Source: Nocardioides acrostichi | GTDB lineage: Bacteria; Actinomycetota; Actinomycetes; Propionibacteriales; Nocardioidaceae | Length of the DNA: 64,000 nt | Assembly (NCBI RefSeq): GCF_015319165.1 | Contig: NZ_JADIVZ010000008.1 | Location: 103,625 to 167,624 of the forward strand | Direction of reading: 5' to 3' | Shown here: positions 8,917-18,974 of the stretch, piece after piece | Layout of the letters: every line of letters begins with the position of its first letter | Numbering within the stretch: position 1 is the stretch's first letter | Program-made: the position numbers and the translations under genes | The notes under the pieces: model-generated | Database searches by the model: none | What the model saw: the letters and a program-made list of their open reading frames with translations, nothing else | What the model was told of the DNA's origin: nothing

Positions 8917-9738
8917 TCAGGCCTCCGAAGGGGTCTCGGCGGGAGCAGCAGCGGTGGCCTCGGCGGGAGCCGGGGCCGGCTGGCTGTCGGAACGGGTCGG
9001 GCGGTCCGAGCGCGAGCCACGACCGGGACGGTCGCCACCGCGGCCGCCGCGGTTGCCACCGCGGCCGGGGACGCCGGCACGGGCGGCGGCCTGCGCCTGG
9101 CGCTCGGCACGGGAGCCGGACACCTCGCCCTTGTAGATCCAGACCTTCACGCCGATGCGGCCGAAGGTCGTGCGGGCCTCGTAGAAGCCGTAGTCGATGT
9201 CAGCGCGCAGCGTGTGCAGGGGCACGCGGCCCTCGCGGTAGAACTCCGTGCGCGACATCTCGGCGCCGTTGAGGCGACCCGAGCACTGGATCCGGATGCC
9301 CTTGGCACCCGAACGCATCGTGGTCTGCATCGCCTTGCGCATGGCGCGGCGGAACTGCACGCGGCCGGAGAGCTGCTCGGCGACGCCCTGGGCGACCAGC
9401 TGCGCGTCGACCTCGGGGTTCTTGACCTCGAGGATGTTCAGCTGCACCTGCTTGCCGGTGAGCTTCTCGAGCTCACCACGGATGCGGTCGGCCTCGGCGC
9501 CGCGGCGGCCGATGACGATGCCCGGCCGGGCGGTGTGGATGTCGACACGCACGCGGTCACGGGTGCGCTCGATCTCGACCTTGGAGATGCCGGCCCGCTC
9601 CATGCCCTTGGAGAGCAGCTTGCGGATCGCGACGTCCTCGCCGACGTAGGACTTGTACAGCTTGTCGGCGTACCACCGCGACTTGTGGTCGGTGGAGACA
9701 CCGAGGCGGAAGCCGTTCGGGTTGATCTTCTGGCCCAT
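8917..9738 (-). CDS. rpsC: 30S ribosomal protein S3
   Basis: Small-subunit protein lining the mRNA entry channel, with N-terminal KH domain ([17 protein letters not shown] about residues 74-90) and C-terminal S3 domain ([11 protein letters not shown]). At 273 residues it is longer than the E. coli protein because of a low-complexity Gly/Arg then Ala/Pro-rich tail from about residue 215, common in actinobacterial S3. It overlaps rplV by one base. Confidence 0.97.
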   Translation of the reverse strand: MGQKINPNGFRLGVSTDHKSRWYADKLYKSYVGEDVAIRKLLSKGMERAGISKVEIERTRDRVRVDIHTARPGIVIGRRGAEADRIRGELEKLTGKQVQLNILEVKNPEVDAQLVAQGVAEQLSGRVQFRRAMRKAMQTTMRSGAKGIRIQCSGRLNGAEMSRTEFYREGRVPLHTLRADIDYGFYEARTTFGRIGVKVWIYKGEVSGSRAERQAQAAARAGVPGRGGNRGGRGGDRPGRGSRSDRPTRSDSQPAPAPAEATAAAPAETPSEA

Positions 9739-10151
9739 CAGGCACCCTCTCCATCGGTCTCATCGGGCTGCACGACCAGCGTGATGTGGCTGGTGCGCTT
9801 GTTGATGCGGGTCGCCCGGCCCTGGGCGCGGGGCCGCCACCGCTTCATGGTGGGGCCCTCGTCGACCAGCGCCTTGCTGACGACCAGGTCGCCGGCGTCG
9901 AGACCCTCGGTGGTCTCCGCGTTGGCGATGGCCGACTCCAGCACCTTCAGGACGGTCTCGGCGGCAGCCTGCGGCGCGAAGGCCAGCACGTTGCGGGCCT
10001 CCTCGACGGGCAGGCCGCGGACCAGGTCGACGACCCGGCGCGCCTTCATCGGCGTGATCCGCGTGTGACGAGCGGTCGCGAAGGCACCCGGCTGGTCGCC
10101 GAGCAGCGACTCGCGACGAGCGCTCGTGCGGTTGCGTTGGGTGGTGGGCAT
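9738..10151 (-). CDS. rplV: 50S ribosomal protein L22
   Basis: Exit-tunnel protein, 137 residues from the ATG at 10151, which overlaps the rpsS stop by one base. A short variable N-terminal tail precedes [20 protein letters not shown], and the C-terminal signature is [20 protein letters not shown], forming the tunnel hairpin. The longer open frame to 10334 is a shadow over rpsS. Confidence 0.96.
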   Translation of the reverse strand: MPTTQRNRTSARRESLLGDQPGAFATARHTRITPMKARRVVDLVRGLPVEEARNVLAFAPQAAAETVLKVLESAIANAETTEGLDAGDLVVSKALVDEGPTMKRWRPRAQGRATRINKRTSHITLVVQPDETDGEGA

Positions 10152-10432
10152 CAGCGACGCCGTCCCTTCCGGTCTTCCTTGACGTGGCCGCGGTAGGTGC
10201 GCGTCGGGGCGAACTCCCCGAGCTTGTGGCCGACCATCGAGTCGGTCACGAACACCGGGACGTGCTTGCGTCCGTCGTGCACGGCGATCGTGTGGCCGAT
10301 CATGGCCGGCACGATCATCGAGCGACGCGACCACGTCTTGATGACGTTGTGGCTGCCCTTGTCGTTCTCGGCGTCCACCTTCTTCATCAGGTGGTCGTCG
10401 ACGAAGGGGCCCTTCTTCAGGCTGCGAGGCAT
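10151..10432 (-). CDS. rpsS: 30S ribosomal protein S19
   Basis: Small-subunit head protein of 93 residues. It starts [20 protein letters not shown], the near-universal S19 N-terminus, and carries the signature [20 protein letters not shown] followed by [18 protein letters not shown]. It is five bases after rplB and overlaps rplV by one base. Confidence 0.98.
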   Translation of the reverse strand: MPRSLKKGPFVDDHLMKKVDAENDKGSHNVIKTWSRRSMIVPAMIGHTIAVHDGRKHVPVFVTDSMVGHKLGEFAPTRTYRGHVKEDRKGRRR

Positions 10433-10437
10433 GTCAG

Positions 10438-11274
10438 TTACTTCCTACCCTTACCGGACTTGCGACGGCGGATGATCTGGGAGTCGGAGGCCTTCGGACG
10501 GCGCGTGCGGCCCTCCGGCTTGCCCCAGGGCGAGACCGGGTGGCGACCACCGGAGGTCTTGCCCTCGCCACCGCCGTGCGGGTGGTCGACCGGGTTCATG
10601 ACGACACCGCGCACGGTCGGGCGCTTGCCCTTCCAGCGCATGCGGCCGGCCTTGCCCCAGTTGATGTTCGACTGCTCGGCGTTGCCGACCGCGCCGATGG
10701 TGGCGCGACAGCGGACGTCGACGAAGCGCATCTCGCCCGAGGGCATGCGCAGCGTGGCGCGCGAGCCCTCACGGGCGACCAGTTGGGCGCTCATGCCGGC
10801 CGAGCGGGCGATCTTGGCGCCCCCACCGGGCCGCAGCTCGATGCAGTGGATCGTGGTACCGACCGGGATGTTGCGCAGCGGCAGGTTGTTGCCCACCTTG
10901 ATGTCGGCGCCGACTCCGGACTCCACGACCGTGCCCTGCTGGAGGTTGCTCGGCGCCACGATGTAGCGCTTCTCGCCATCGACGTAGTGCAGCAGCGCGA
11001 TGCGGGCGGTGCGGTTCGGGTCGTACTCGATGTGCGCGACTTTGGCGGGCACGCCGTCCTTGTCGTAGCGACGGAAGTCGATGATCCGGTAGGCACGCTT
11101 GTGACCGCCGCCCTGGTGCCGGGTGGTGATCCGGCCCTGGTTGTTGCGGCCGCCCTTCTTGGGCAGCGGCACGGTCAGGGACTTCTCCGGCGTCGTGCGG
11201 GTGATCTCGGCGAAGTCGGCCACCGACGAGCCACGACGGCCCGGGGTGGTCGGCTTGTACTTACGAATAGCCAT
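10438..11274 (-). CDS. rplB: 50S ribosomal protein L2
   Basis: Large-subunit protein needed for peptidyl transferase activity, 278 residues. The N-terminal RNA-binding domain ([20 protein letters not shown] about residues 43-62) and the C-terminal signature [20 protein letters not shown] with the catalytic-centre histidine are present. It lies 28 bases after rplW and five bases before rpsS. Confidence 0.98.
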   Translation of the reverse strand: MAIRKYKPTTPGRRGSSVADFAEITRTTPEKSLTVPLPKKGGRNNQGRITTRHQGGGHKRAYRIIDFRRYDKDGVPAKVAHIEYDPNRTARIALLHYVDGEKRYIVAPSNLQQGTVVESGVGADIKVGNNLPLRNIPVGTTIHCIELRPGGGAKIARSAGMSAQLVAREGSRATLRMPSGEMRFVDVRCRATIGAVGNAEQSNINWGKAGRMRWKGKRPTVRGVVMNPVDHPHGGGEGKTSGGRHPVSPWGKPEGRTRRPKASDSQIIRRRKSGKGRK

Positions 11275-11302
11275 AGCTCTAGTTCCTCGTCTCCTGGCCC
11301 GC

Positions 11303-11605
11303 TCAGCCGACCTGGCCGAAGATGTCGATCCGGTGGCCGTCGGCGAGGCTGACGATCGCGCGCTTGGTGCTCTTGCGCCTGCCCATGCCGTAGCGGGTCC
11401 GGCGGGTCTTGCCCGCGCGGTTGAGCGTGTTCACAGCGGTGACCTTGACGCCGAAGATCTTCTCGACCGCGATCTTGATCTCGGTCTTGTTGGCGTCGGG
11501 GCGCACGATGAACGTGTACTTGTTCTGGTCGAGCAGGCCGTAGCTCTTCTCGGAGACGACCGGGGCGATCAGGATGTCGCGGTGGTCCTTGTGCAGGGTG
11601 CTCAC
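11303..11605 (-). CDS. rplW: 50S ribosomal protein L23
   Basis: Exit-port protein that docks trigger factor and SRP. One hundred residues from a GTG start ([20 protein letters not shown]) that overlaps the rplD stop by four bases (GTGA), which fixes the start. The core [20 protein letters not shown] is typical. The much longer open frame upstream is a shadow over rplD. Confidence 0.95.
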   Translation of the reverse strand: MSTLHKDHRDILIAPVVSEKSYGLLDQNKYTFIVRPDANKTEIKIAVEKIFGVKVTAVNTLNRAGKTRRTRYGMGRRKSTKRAIVSLADGHRIDIFGQVG

Positions 11606-12228
11606 TTCGAGGCCTCCTTGCTGCCGGCCTTGCTGGCCTGGGCGACGAACGCCTCGTAGGCGCCCTGGGTGAAGATCACGTCGTCGGCGCAGAGCACGTC
11701 GTAGGTGTTGACCTGGTCGGCCGCCACCACGTGCACCTCGGGGACGTTGCGCAGCGACAGCCAGGTGACCTGGTCGGTGCGCTCGAGGACGACGAGGTAG
11801 CGCGGCCGGGTCGAGACCTCGCGCAGCGCGGCGAGCGCGGCCTTGGTCGAGGGCGTGGCGCCCTCGACGAGACCCTCGACCACGTGGATGCGGCCGTCGC
11901 GCGCCCGGTCCGAGAGGGCTCCGCGCAGAGCGGCGGCCTTCATCTTCTTGGGGGTGCGCTGGGAGTAGTCGCGCGGCTGCGGGCCGTGGACGATGCCACC
12001 GCCGGCGAACTGCGGGGCGCGGATCGAGCCCTGGCGGGCGCGGCCGGTGCCCTTCTGCTTGTACGGCTTGCGGCCACCACCCGCGACCTCGCCGCGGGTC
12101 TTGGTGGCGTGCGTGCCCTGGCGGGCGGCGGCCTGCTGCGCGACGACGACCTGGTGGATCAGCGGGATGTTGACCTTGACGTCGAAGATGTCGGCGGGCA
12201 GGTCGACCGAGACGGTCTTGACAGCCAT
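11602..12228 (-). CDS. rplD: 50S ribosomal protein L4
   Basis: Exit-tunnel large-subunit protein, 208 residues. The extended loop with [20 protein letters not shown] followed by [14 protein letters not shown] is the L4 tunnel hairpin. In enterobacteria L4 autoregulates the S10 operon; no equivalent leader structure was recognised upstream of rpsJ. It starts two bases after rplC and overlaps rplW by four. Confidence 0.97.
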   Translation of the reverse strand: MAVKTVSVDLPADIFDVKVNIPLIHQVVVAQQAAARQGTHATKTRGEVAGGGRKPYKQKGTGRARQGSIRAPQFAGGGIVHGPQPRDYSQRTPKKMKAAALRGALSDRARDGRIHVVEGLVEGATPSTKAALAALREVSTRPRYLVVLERTDQVTWLSLRNVPEVHVVAADQVNTYDVLCADDVIFTQGAYEAFVAQASKAGSKEASK

Positions 12229-12230
12229 GC

Positions 12231-12896
12231 TCAGGCCTCCTTCGCGAGCTTCTTGGCGGCCGAGCGGAGCACGACCACGCCGCCCTTGGGGCCGGGGACG
12301 GCACCCTTGAGCAGGATCAGGCCCTTCTCGGCATCCACCGCGTGCACGGTGATGTTCTGGGTGGTGACGGTGTCGGTGCCCATGCGACCGGCCATGCGCA
12401 GGCCCTTGAACACGCGGCCCGGCGTGGCGCAGGCGCCGATGGAGCCCGGCTTGCGGTGGTTGCGGTGCGCACCGTGCGAGGCGGAGACGCCGGCGAAGCC
12501 GTGGCGCTTCATCGTGCCGGCGAAGCCCTTGCCCTTGGAGGTACCGGTGACGTCAATCTCCTCGCCCGCGGCGAAGGTGTCGACGGCGATCTCCTGACCG
12601 ACGGCGTACTCGCCGGCGGTGGCGGTGCGGATCTCGACCACGTGGCGGCGCGGCGTGGTGCCGGCCTTGGCGAAGTGACCCGCCTGCGGCTTGGTGACCT
12701 TGCGGCCCTCGATCTCGCCGAAGCCGATCTGGACGGCGTTGTAGCCGTCGGTCTCGGGCGTGCGGACCTGGGTGACCACGTTGGTGCTCGCGCGGATCAC
12801 GGTCACGGGGACGACGAGGTTGTTCTCGTCCCAGACCTGGGTCATGCCGAGCTTGGTGCCCAGCAGCCCCTTGAGGTTGCGTTCCATAGTCGTCAT
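12231..12896 (-). CDS. rplC: 50S ribosomal protein L3
   Basis: Large-subunit assembly protein, 221 residues. The start [20 protein letters not shown] has an alternative ATG three codons on (12887). The L3 signature is present as [20 protein letters not shown] and the loop toward the peptidyl transferase centre as [20 protein letters not shown]. It is 11 bases downstream of rpsJ. Confidence 0.97.
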   Translation of the reverse strand: MTTMERNLKGLLGTKLGMTQVWDENNLVVPVTVIRASTNVVTQVRTPETDGYNAVQIGFGEIEGRKVTKPQAGHFAKAGTTPRRHVVEIRTATAGEYAVGQEIAVDTFAAGEEIDVTGTSKGKGFAGTMKRHGFAGVSASHGAHRNHRKPGSIGACATPGRVFKGLRMAGRMGTDTVTTQNITVHAVDAEKGLILLKGAVPGPKGGVVVLRSAAKKLAKEA

Positions 12897-12907
12897 GTCG
12901 TCAGCCC

Positions 12908-13216
12908 TCAGAGCTTGATCTCGATGTCGACGCCGGCGGGCAGGTCGAGGCGCATGAGCGAGTCGACGGTCTTCGGCGTGGGGTCGATGATGTCGATGAG
13001 GCGCTTGTGGGTGCGCATCTCGAAGTGCTCGCGGGAGTCCTTGTACTTGTGGGGCGAGCGGATGACGCAGTACACGTTCTTCTCGGTCGGCAGCGGCACC
13101 GGGCCGGCGACCTTCGCACCCGTACGGGTGACGGTGTCCACGATCTTGCGTGCCGAGGTGTCGATCACCTCGTGGTCATAGGCCTTGAGCCTGATGCGGA
13201 TCTTCTGTCCCGCCAT
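12908..13216 (-). CDS. rpsJ: 30S ribosomal protein S10
   Basis: First gene of the S10 operon, 102 residues. It begins [20 protein letters not shown] and contains the signature [21 protein letters not shown]10 also acts with NusB in antitermination in other bacteria. A long upstream extension in frame (to 13570) is not conserved S10 sequence and is rejected. The operon promoter must lie in the following 489-base gap. Confidence 0.97.
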   Translation of the reverse strand: MAGQKIRIRLKAYDHEVIDTSARKIVDTVTRTGAKVAGPVPLPTEKNVYCVIRSPHKYKDSREHFEMRTHKRLIDIIDPTPKTVDSLMRLDLPAGVDIEIKL

Positions 13217-13705
13217 AGGTCTCGTCCGTCCTTCTCCGTAGTCCAGCCGCGTACGTGTCGAACCGGCCGTAGGTTTCGGCCCGTTCCCGTGTCGCTCCTG
13301 CCAGCTCCGCCGACCCCCGCGGTCGGGCGTGTCGCGCTCGGTGCACATATCTGTGCGCACGACACCAGGACCGGGGATCCTGCTGCTGACCTTCTCGGCG
13401 GCCCGGTTGGGGCGGGCGTTCGAGCGAATCGGGTCTCCCTGCACGGCGTGCAGATCCAGGCGAGGCACATCGTGGCCGCTGAGCATCCCAGCCGGCACGG
13501 TGAGCACCGGGTGGAGGAGACGCGATTCAGGAGTCAAGATGGGCCGCACCCGACGACCTTCTCGGGGCAACCCGGATATCTTGGCAGACTCCCGGGGTCA
13601 CGCCAAATCGTTCCCGGTTCGCCCCGATGGTCGGCGCGGTCTGACACGATGACGGTCGAGTAAAGGACCAGCGTCTCACCGGCGCACCCACCCCCAGGAG
13701 TCGCG
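13217..13705. other. 489-base intergenic region between divergent operons
   Basis: The region separates rpsJ (leftward) from the envelope operon (rightward) and must contain both promoters. No reading frame here looks coding and no RNA gene was recognised. An imperfect inverted repeat GTGCACA...TGTGCGCAC lies at 13341-13360. On the rightward side CAGGAG at 13693-13698 is a good Shine-Dalgarno for the ATG at 13706. I could not pick -10/-35 boxes with confidence for either operon. Confidence 0.6.
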
Positions 13706-14818
13706 ATGTCCGACGGCATGCCGCCGCCACCCGGCTGGCAGCCGCCTCCCGAGGCCGCTCCTGGGCAGCAATCCCCTCCCCCGGGCTGGCAGCAGGCTCC
13801 TCCGCCCTCACCGCAGCCGGGCCTGCCGCCGTCCGGCCCGGGCCACCCGGGGCCGCAGTACGCCGCTGCGCACAAGCCGGGCGCCATCGCGCTGCGCCCG
13901 CTGCGGCTCGGCGACATCTACGACGGCTCGTTCCGCGTGATCCGCTACAACCCGCGCGCCACGGTGGGGGCGGCCCTGGTCGTGGCGTCGGTCGCGATGC
14001 TCGTGCCGGTGCTCGTCACCGCGGTGCTCACCTGGACCCTCGGCACCTCCCTCGAGTTCGAGACCGACGCCCGTGGCAATCCCACCGATCTCGCCGGGGT
14101 CGCCGGGGCGCTCGGCGCCTACGGCTCGCTGCTGCTCGGCGCGTTCCTGCAGCAGATCGGTCTGCTGCTGGTCTCGGGCATGGTCGCCCACGTGGTGGCC
14201 GCCGCCGCCATCGGCCGCAAGCTCACCCTCGGCGAGGCCTGGGCCGCCACCCACGGCCGGCGCTGGCGGCTGGTGGGCCTGACCGTGCTGCTCACCGCCA
14301 CTCTGCTCGCGCTCGCGCTCTACGCCGCGACCTTCTTCGTCCTCTACTTCGTGGGGGCGAGCGTCCTGGTCTACGTGCTGTACAGCCTGGTCACCGGACC
14401 GCTGCTCATCGTCGGCCTCCTCGTGTTCTGGGTGCGCGTCTACTACCTGGCCGTCCCGTGTCTGGTGCTCGAGCAGCTGGGCGTCTGGGCCTCGTTGCGG
14501 CGCTCGGCGTCGCTCACGAAGGGTCACTTCTGGCGCACCCTCGGCATCGGGCTGCTCACGGTGATCATCGCGGGGGTGGCCGGGCAGGTGCTGGGAGTGC
14601 CGGTCAGCCTCATCGGCAACGTGGCCGCCGTGCTCGTCGACCCGGCCTACAGCCTGCTCGTGCTCATCGTGGCGCAGGCGATCGGCAGCGCGCTCTCGGG
14701 TGCCCTGGTCGCACCGTTCTCGACCGCCGTCTCGGCGTGCCAGTACCTCGACCTGCGCATGCGCAAGGAGGCCTACGACGTCGACCTGATGACCCAGGCA
14801 GGCCTCACCGGCCCATGA
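13706..14818 (+). CDS. Pro-rich multi-pass membrane protein (glycerophosphodiester phosphodiesterase membrane-domain-like)
   Basis: 370 residues. The first 55 are a Pro/Gly/Gln-rich cytosolic tail, followed by LRPLRLGDIYDGSFRVIRYN and then about six hydrophobic segments. The LRLGDIYDGSF opening is typical of the actinobacterial membrane family named after the membrane domain of glycerophosphodiester phosphodiesterases; no phosphodiesterase active site is present. It starts the operon and its stop overlaps the next start (ATGA). The role is unknown; co-transcription with MoxR, DUF58 and SpoIIM-like genes suggests envelope work. Confidence 0.8.
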   Translation: MSDGMPPPPGWQPPPEAAPGQQSPPPGWQQAPPPSPQPGLPPSGPGHPGPQYAAAHKPGAIALRPLRLGDIYDGSFRVIRYNPRATVGAALVVASVAMLVPVLVTAVLTWTLGTSLEFETDARGNPTDLAGVAGALGAYGSLLLGAFLQQIGLLLVSGMVAHVVAAAAIGRKLTLGEAWAATHGRRWRLVGLTVLLTATLLALALYAATFFVLYFVGASVLVYVLYSLVTGPLLIVGLLVFWVRVYYLAVPCLVLEQLGVWASLRRSASLTKGHFWRTLGIGLLTVIIAGVAGQVLGVPVSLIGNVAAVLVDPAYSLLVLIVAQAIGSALSGALVAPFSTAVSACQYLDLRMRKEAYDVDLMTQAGLTGP

Positions 14819-15450
14819 TCGCCACCCTGGCCGCTCGGGTCTCGCTCGTCGCGGGCGGCTCGCCGCTCACGCCGTCGCCGGACGACGCGCGCAGCCAGCT
14901 GCGTCGTGAGCTGGTCGACCCCGACTACCACCGAAGCGACCCCGTCCAGGCCGTGCTCGACGGTGTGCAGCGGCTCATCGACGGGGTCTCCCGGGCAGGC
15001 GGTACCCAGCGACCGGTCGTGCTCGTGGCCTCCCTGCTGCTCTTCGCCCTGCTCGTGCTCGGACTCGGCTGGCTGCTCTCCCGGGCCCGCCGCACGGCAC
15101 GTCGCCCCGGCTCGGACACCCCGGTGCTGCACGACGTCTCGCTCACCGCCGCCCAGCTGCGGGCCCGGGCCGACGCCGCCCTGGCCGAGGGCCGCTTCGA
15201 CGACGCCGTGGTCGACGGCTTCCGGGCGCTCGCCGTGCGCGAGGCCGAGGCGGGCCGGCTCGTCGACGCCCGGAGCGCCACCACGCGCGAGGTGGCCACT
15301 CGGCTGCGGGAACGGCACCTCCGGCTCGACGCGCAGGTCACCGCCGCGGCCACCACGTTCGACCTGGTGCTCTACGGGCACCACGCCGCGAGTGCGCGGC
15401 AGGCCCGAGACGTCCTCGCCCTCGACGACACACTGGTGGGCGCCCGATGA
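14815..15450 (+). CDS. DUF4129 domain-containing membrane protein
   Basis: 211 residues with one membrane segment near residues 63-86, flanked by an external N-terminal part and a cytosolic C-terminal DUF4129 domain (LRARADAALAEGRFDDAVVD then GFRALAVREAEAG and ATTREVATRLRE). DUF4129 is usually found as the C-terminal part of transglutaminase-like proteins or as a separate gene beside MoxR-DUF58, as here. The start ATG overlaps the upstream stop by four bases. Function unknown. Confidence 0.85.
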   Translation: MIATLAARVSLVAGGSPLTPSPDDARSQLRRELVDPDYHRSDPVQAVLDGVQRLIDGVSRAGGTQRPVVLVASLLLFALLVLGLGWLLSRARRTARRPGSDTPVLHDVSLTAAQLRARADAALAEGRFDDAVVDGFRALAVREAEAGRLVDARSATTREVATRLRERHLRLDAQVTAAATTFDLVLYGHHAASARQARDVLALDDTLVGAR

Positions 15451-16607
15451 GCGCGACCACGACCGCCACCGCCAGGTCCGCGGCTGCGCCGTCGCCCCGC
15501 GGGCGCCGCGGTCGACGCTTCGGCACCCTGCTCATCGTGGCCGGGCTGGTCTCGGCGGTCGTGGTGGCCCTCGCCGTCGGCGGCGACGCCCCTCGCACCG
15601 GGTTCCTCGACCCCGACAACCCCGACCCAGCGGGCGCCCAGGCGGTGGCCCGGGTGCTGTCCGACGACGGCATCGAGGTGCAGGTCGTGCGGTCTGCCGC
15701 CGCTCTGCGCGCGGCATCGTCCGATGGCGACGCGACCGTGCTGGTCACCTCGCCCGAACACCTGGGCCGCAGCACCGCCCGTCACCTGCTCGCCGAAGCG
15801 GCTCCCGGCACGCTGGTCATCGCCCAGCCCGATCTGCTGGCGCTCGACGCCCTCGACCTCGATCTCGACACCTCCTACGCCCCCGAGCTGGGCGGCAGCC
15901 CGGTCGAGGCCGACTGCGACCTCCCGCAGGTCGTGGGCCTGCGCCTCGAGGTCGACCGGCCCACCGGGTACTCCGGGCGCAGCGAGCAGAGCTGCTTCGG
16001 CGCGGACCCCTCGCTGCTCGTCGTGCGCGATGGCATCACCGTGCTGGGCGCGAGCGAACTGCTGAGCAACGACCAGATCGTGCGCGCCGACAACGCCGCC
16101 ATCGCACTGCGGATCCTCGGCCAGCGCGACCGGCTGGTCTGGTACGTGCCGTCGATCGAGGATCTCCAGGGCGACGACGCCGCCACGCTCGGGTCGCTGC
16201 TGCCGCCGTGGCTCGGGCCGGGGGTCGTGCTCGTGCTGATCGCACTCGTGGCCCTGGTGCTCTGGCGCGCCCGGCGCCTGGGCCCCTTGGCCACCGAGAA
16301 CCTGCCGGTGGTGGTGCGCGCCGCCGAGACCACGCACAGCCAGGGCCGGCTCTACCGGCGCGCCGGTGATCGAGAGCACGCGGCAGCAGCGCTGCGGCGC
16401 GCGACGCGACGACGTCTCACGACCCGTCTGCGGCTGGGTCGCGAGACGACCCACGGCACCTTCGTCCTGGCCGTCGCGGCCGCGACGGGCCGCGCCGAGC
16501 GCGACGTGGCCGCGCTGCTCGCCCACGACTCGACCCCCGAGACCGACGCCGACCTGGTGTCGCTCGCCGACGCCCTGCACACCCTCGAGAAAGAGGTACA
16601 CCCGTGA
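15447..16607 (+). CDS. DUF4350 domain-containing membrane protein
   Basis: 386 residues. A basic N-terminus is followed by a membrane segment (about 30-50), an external DUF4350 domain that begins FLDPDNPDPAGAQAVARVL, and a second membrane segment near 260-280 with a cytosolic tail. DUF4350 proteins are standard partners of MoxR/DUF58 operons; the fold resembles type 1 glutamine amidotransferase-like domains but no catalytic claim can be made. It is coupled at both ends by four-base overlaps. Confidence 0.85.
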   Translation: MSATTTATARSAAAPSPRGRRGRRFGTLLIVAGLVSAVVVALAVGGDAPRTGFLDPDNPDPAGAQAVARVLSDDGIEVQVVRSAAALRAASSDGDATVLVTSPEHLGRSTARHLLAEAAPGTLVIAQPDLLALDALDLDLDTSYAPELGGSPVEADCDLPQVVGLRLEVDRPTGYSGRSEQSCFGADPSLLVVRDGITVLGASELLSNDQIVRADNAAIALRILGQRDRLVWYVPSIEDLQGDDAATLGSLLPPWLGPGVVLVLIALVALVLWRARRLGPLATENLPVVVRAAETTHSQGRLYRRAGDREHAAAALRRATRRRLTTRLRLGRETTHGTFVLAVAAATGRAERDVAALLAHDSTPETDADLVSLADALHTLEKEVHP

Positions 16608-17608
16608 CCGACCCGTTCACGTCGGACTCCTCCCCCCACCACCGCACCCCCGAGGTCACGGAGGCCGCCCGCGATCGGCTGGGCGCCGTCCGGGCCGAGG
16701 TGGCGAAAGCCGTCGTGGGGCAGGACGCCGCGGTCTCCGGGCTGCTGGTGGCGTTGCTGTGCGGTGGGCACGTGCTGATGGAGGGTGTGCCCGGCACGGC
16801 GAAGACCCTGCTGGTGCGCACCCTGGCCGCCAGCCTCTCGGTGGAGTCTCGACGCGTGCAGTTCACGCCCGACCTCATGCCCGGCGACATCACGGGCTCG
16901 ATGGTCATCGACAACCGCGAGGGAGAGCTGCGCTTTCGCGAGGGTCCGGTGTTCACCAACCTGCTGCTCGCCGACGAGATCAACCGCACGCCGCCGAAGA
17001 CCCAGTCGGCGCTGCTGGAGGCCATGGAGGAGGGCCAGGTCTCGATCGACGGCGTCTCTCGGCCGCTGCCGGCGCCGTTCCTCGTGGCCGCGACCCAGAA
17101 CCCGGTCGAGTTCGAGGGCACCTACCCGCTGCCCGAGGCCCAACTCGACCGGTTCCTGCTCAAGGTCGTGCTGCCCGTGCCCGAGCGAGAGCAGGAGGTC
17201 GAGATCCTGGCCCGGCACGCGGGCGGCTTCGACCCTCGCGACGTCGCCGGCGCCGGGGTCACCGCCGTGGCGAGCGCCGACGACATCGCCGCGGCGCGGG
17301 CCGCGGTCGGCGCGGTGCAGGTGTCCTCGGAGGTGCGGGGCTACATCGTCGACATCGCCCGCGCCACGCGTCAGTCGCCGTCGCTCTCGATGGGGGTCAG
17401 CCCGCGCGGCGCCACCGCGCTCCTGCGCTCGGCGCGCGCGTGGGCCTGGCTCAACCGCCGCGACTTCGTGACGCCCGACGACGTGAAGGATCTCGCCCAC
17501 GCCACCTTGGCCCACCGGCTGGGCCTGCGGCCGGAGTCCGAACTCGAGGGCGTCGAGGTCGGCCAGGTGCTCGCCTCCGCCGTCTCGTCGGTGCAGGTGC
17601 CCCGCTGA
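16604..17608 (+). CDS. MoxR-family AAA+ ATPase
   Basis: 334 residues, GTG start overlapping the upstream stop. Walker A is GVPGTAKT, Walker B LLADEINR, followed by the sensor region VAATQNPVEFEGTYPLPEAQ, all hallmarks of MoxR AAA+ proteins. These act as chaperone-like ATPases that insert cofactors or remodel VWA/DUF58 partner proteins; the partner here is the adjacent DUF58 protein. It is likely cytosolic and membrane-associated through its partners. Confidence 0.93.
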   Translation: MTDPFTSDSSPHHRTPEVTEAARDRLGAVRAEVAKAVVGQDAAVSGLLVALLCGGHVLMEGVPGTAKTLLVRTLAASLSVESRRVQFTPDLMPGDITGSMVIDNREGELRFREGPVFTNLLLADEINRTPPKTQSALLEAMEEGQVSIDGVSRPLPAPFLVAATQNPVEFEGTYPLPEAQLDRFLLKVVLPVPEREQEVEILARHAGGFDPRDVAGAGVTAVASADDIAAARAAVGAVQVSSEVRGYIVDIARATRQSPSLSMGVSPRGATALLRSARAWAWLNRRDFVTPDDVKDLAHATLAHRLGLRPESELEGVEVGQVLASAVSSVQVPR

Positions 17609-17611
17609 CCC

Positions 17612-18931
17612 ATGGCGATCACCGGACGTCTCCCGTTGCTGCTGCTCGCCGGCCTCGTGCCGGTCGTGCTGGTGGCGCGCGGGAGCACGCCCTGGTTGTG
17701 GCTGCTGGTCGTGCTCGCCCTGAGCGGCCTGGACTGGCTGGCGGCGCCGGCACCGCGGACACTCGAGATCGCCCGCCGCTCCCCGGGGGCGACCAGGCTC
17801 GGCACCCCGGCGACCACCACGCTGCTGGTCACCAACGCCGGACGACGCCCCGTGCGGGCACTGGTGCGCGACGCGTGGCAACCGACCGCCGGCGCGAGCG
17901 GTAACCGACACCGCGTCCGGCTCGCAGTCGGCGCCCAGATCGCATGCGCGACCCCCCTGCTGCCCCGGCGCCGTGGCGATCTCCGCGCCGTGGGCGTGAC
18001 CGTGCGGACACGAGGCCCGCTCGGCCTGGTGTGCCGGCAGCAGACGCGCGACGTGCCGGGTACGGTGCGTTCGCTGCCGCCCTTCGAGTCGCGCAAGCAC
18101 CTGCCCTCGCGACTGGCCCGGCTACGCGAGCTCGACGGCCGAGCGGCCGTGCGCGTACGCGGCGAAGGCACCGAGTTCGACTCGCTGCGCGAGTACGTGC
18201 AGGGCGACGACGTGCGTTCGATCGATTGGCGCGCCTCGGCCCGGTCGCGCTCGGTGGTGGTGCGCACCTGGCAGCCGGAGCGCGACCGACGCGTGGTGCT
18301 GGTGCTCGACACCTCGCGCACCTCGGCCGGTCGTGTCGCGACGTCCGGGATGCAGGACGACGTCGACGGCGTGCCCCGGCTCGACTCCGCGATGGACGCC
18401 GCGCTGCTGCTCGGCGCGCTCGCGGCCCGGGCCGGTGATCGGGTCGACCTGGTCGCGGGCGACCGACGGATCCGCTCCCAGGTGCGGCTGCACGCCGCTC
18501 GCGACATCGCCGCACGCATGCAGGACGCCATGAGCACCTTGGAGCCGGTGATCGCCGAGGCCGACTGGTCGGCGCTCGCCGGGGCGGTGCAGGCGCTCGG
18601 GCGTCGCCGCGCGCTCGTCGTCCTGCTGACGCCGTTGGAGCCGACCGCGGTGGAGGAGAGCCTGCTGCCCGTGCTGCCGGCGCTGACCCGCTACCACCGG
18701 GTCGTGCTCGCCTCGGTACGTGACCCCGAGCTCGAGCGGCTGGCGGGGGTCCGCGACACGATCGACGACGTGTACGCCGCGGCCGCCGCCGAGCAGGCCC
18801 TGGCCCGGCGTCGACACACCGCCGACATGCTCGCCGCGTTGGGTGTCGACGTGGTGGATGCCGACGCCGAGTCGCTGCCGCCCGCCCTCGCCGACCACTA
18901 CCTCACCCTCAAGGCCCGCGGGCTGCTGTGA
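17612..18931 (+). CDS. DUF58 domain-containing protein
   Basis: 439 residues starting three bases after moxR. Two N-terminal hydrophobic segments (within the first 45 residues) anchor it; the DUF58 signature GTEFDSLREYVQGDDVRSID followed by WRASAR lies at about residues 187-212. A VWA-like region follows (VVLVLDTSRTS about 229-239), with a MIDAS-like DTS motif. DUF58 proteins are the classical partners of MoxR ATPases. Target unknown. Confidence 0.92.
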   Translation: MAITGRLPLLLLAGLVPVVLVARGSTPWLWLLVVLALSGLDWLAAPAPRTLEIARRSPGATRLGTPATTTLLVTNAGRRPVRALVRDAWQPTAGASGNRHRVRLAVGAQIACATPLLPRRRGDLRAVGVTVRTRGPLGLVCRQQTRDVPGTVRSLPPFESRKHLPSRLARLRELDGRAAVRVRGEGTEFDSLREYVQGDDVRSIDWRASARSRSVVVRTWQPERDRRVVLVLDTSRTSAGRVATSGMQDDVDGVPRLDSAMDAALLLGALAARAGDRVDLVAGDRRIRSQVRLHAARDIAARMQDAMSTLEPVIAEADWSALAGAVQALGRRRALVVLLTPLEPTAVEESLLPVLPALTRYHRVVLASVRDPELERLAGVRDTIDDVYAAAAAEQALARRRHTADMLAALGVDVVDADAESLPPALADHYLTLKARGLL

Positions 18932-18974
18932 GGTTCCGCCGAGCCCGCGGGCGAGAAGCCTCTAAGGTGAAGAA

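Noticed and set aside
13217..13570. In-frame N-terminal extension of rpsJ
   Set aside because: The extension is not S10-like, and [15 protein letters not shown] is the conserved start.
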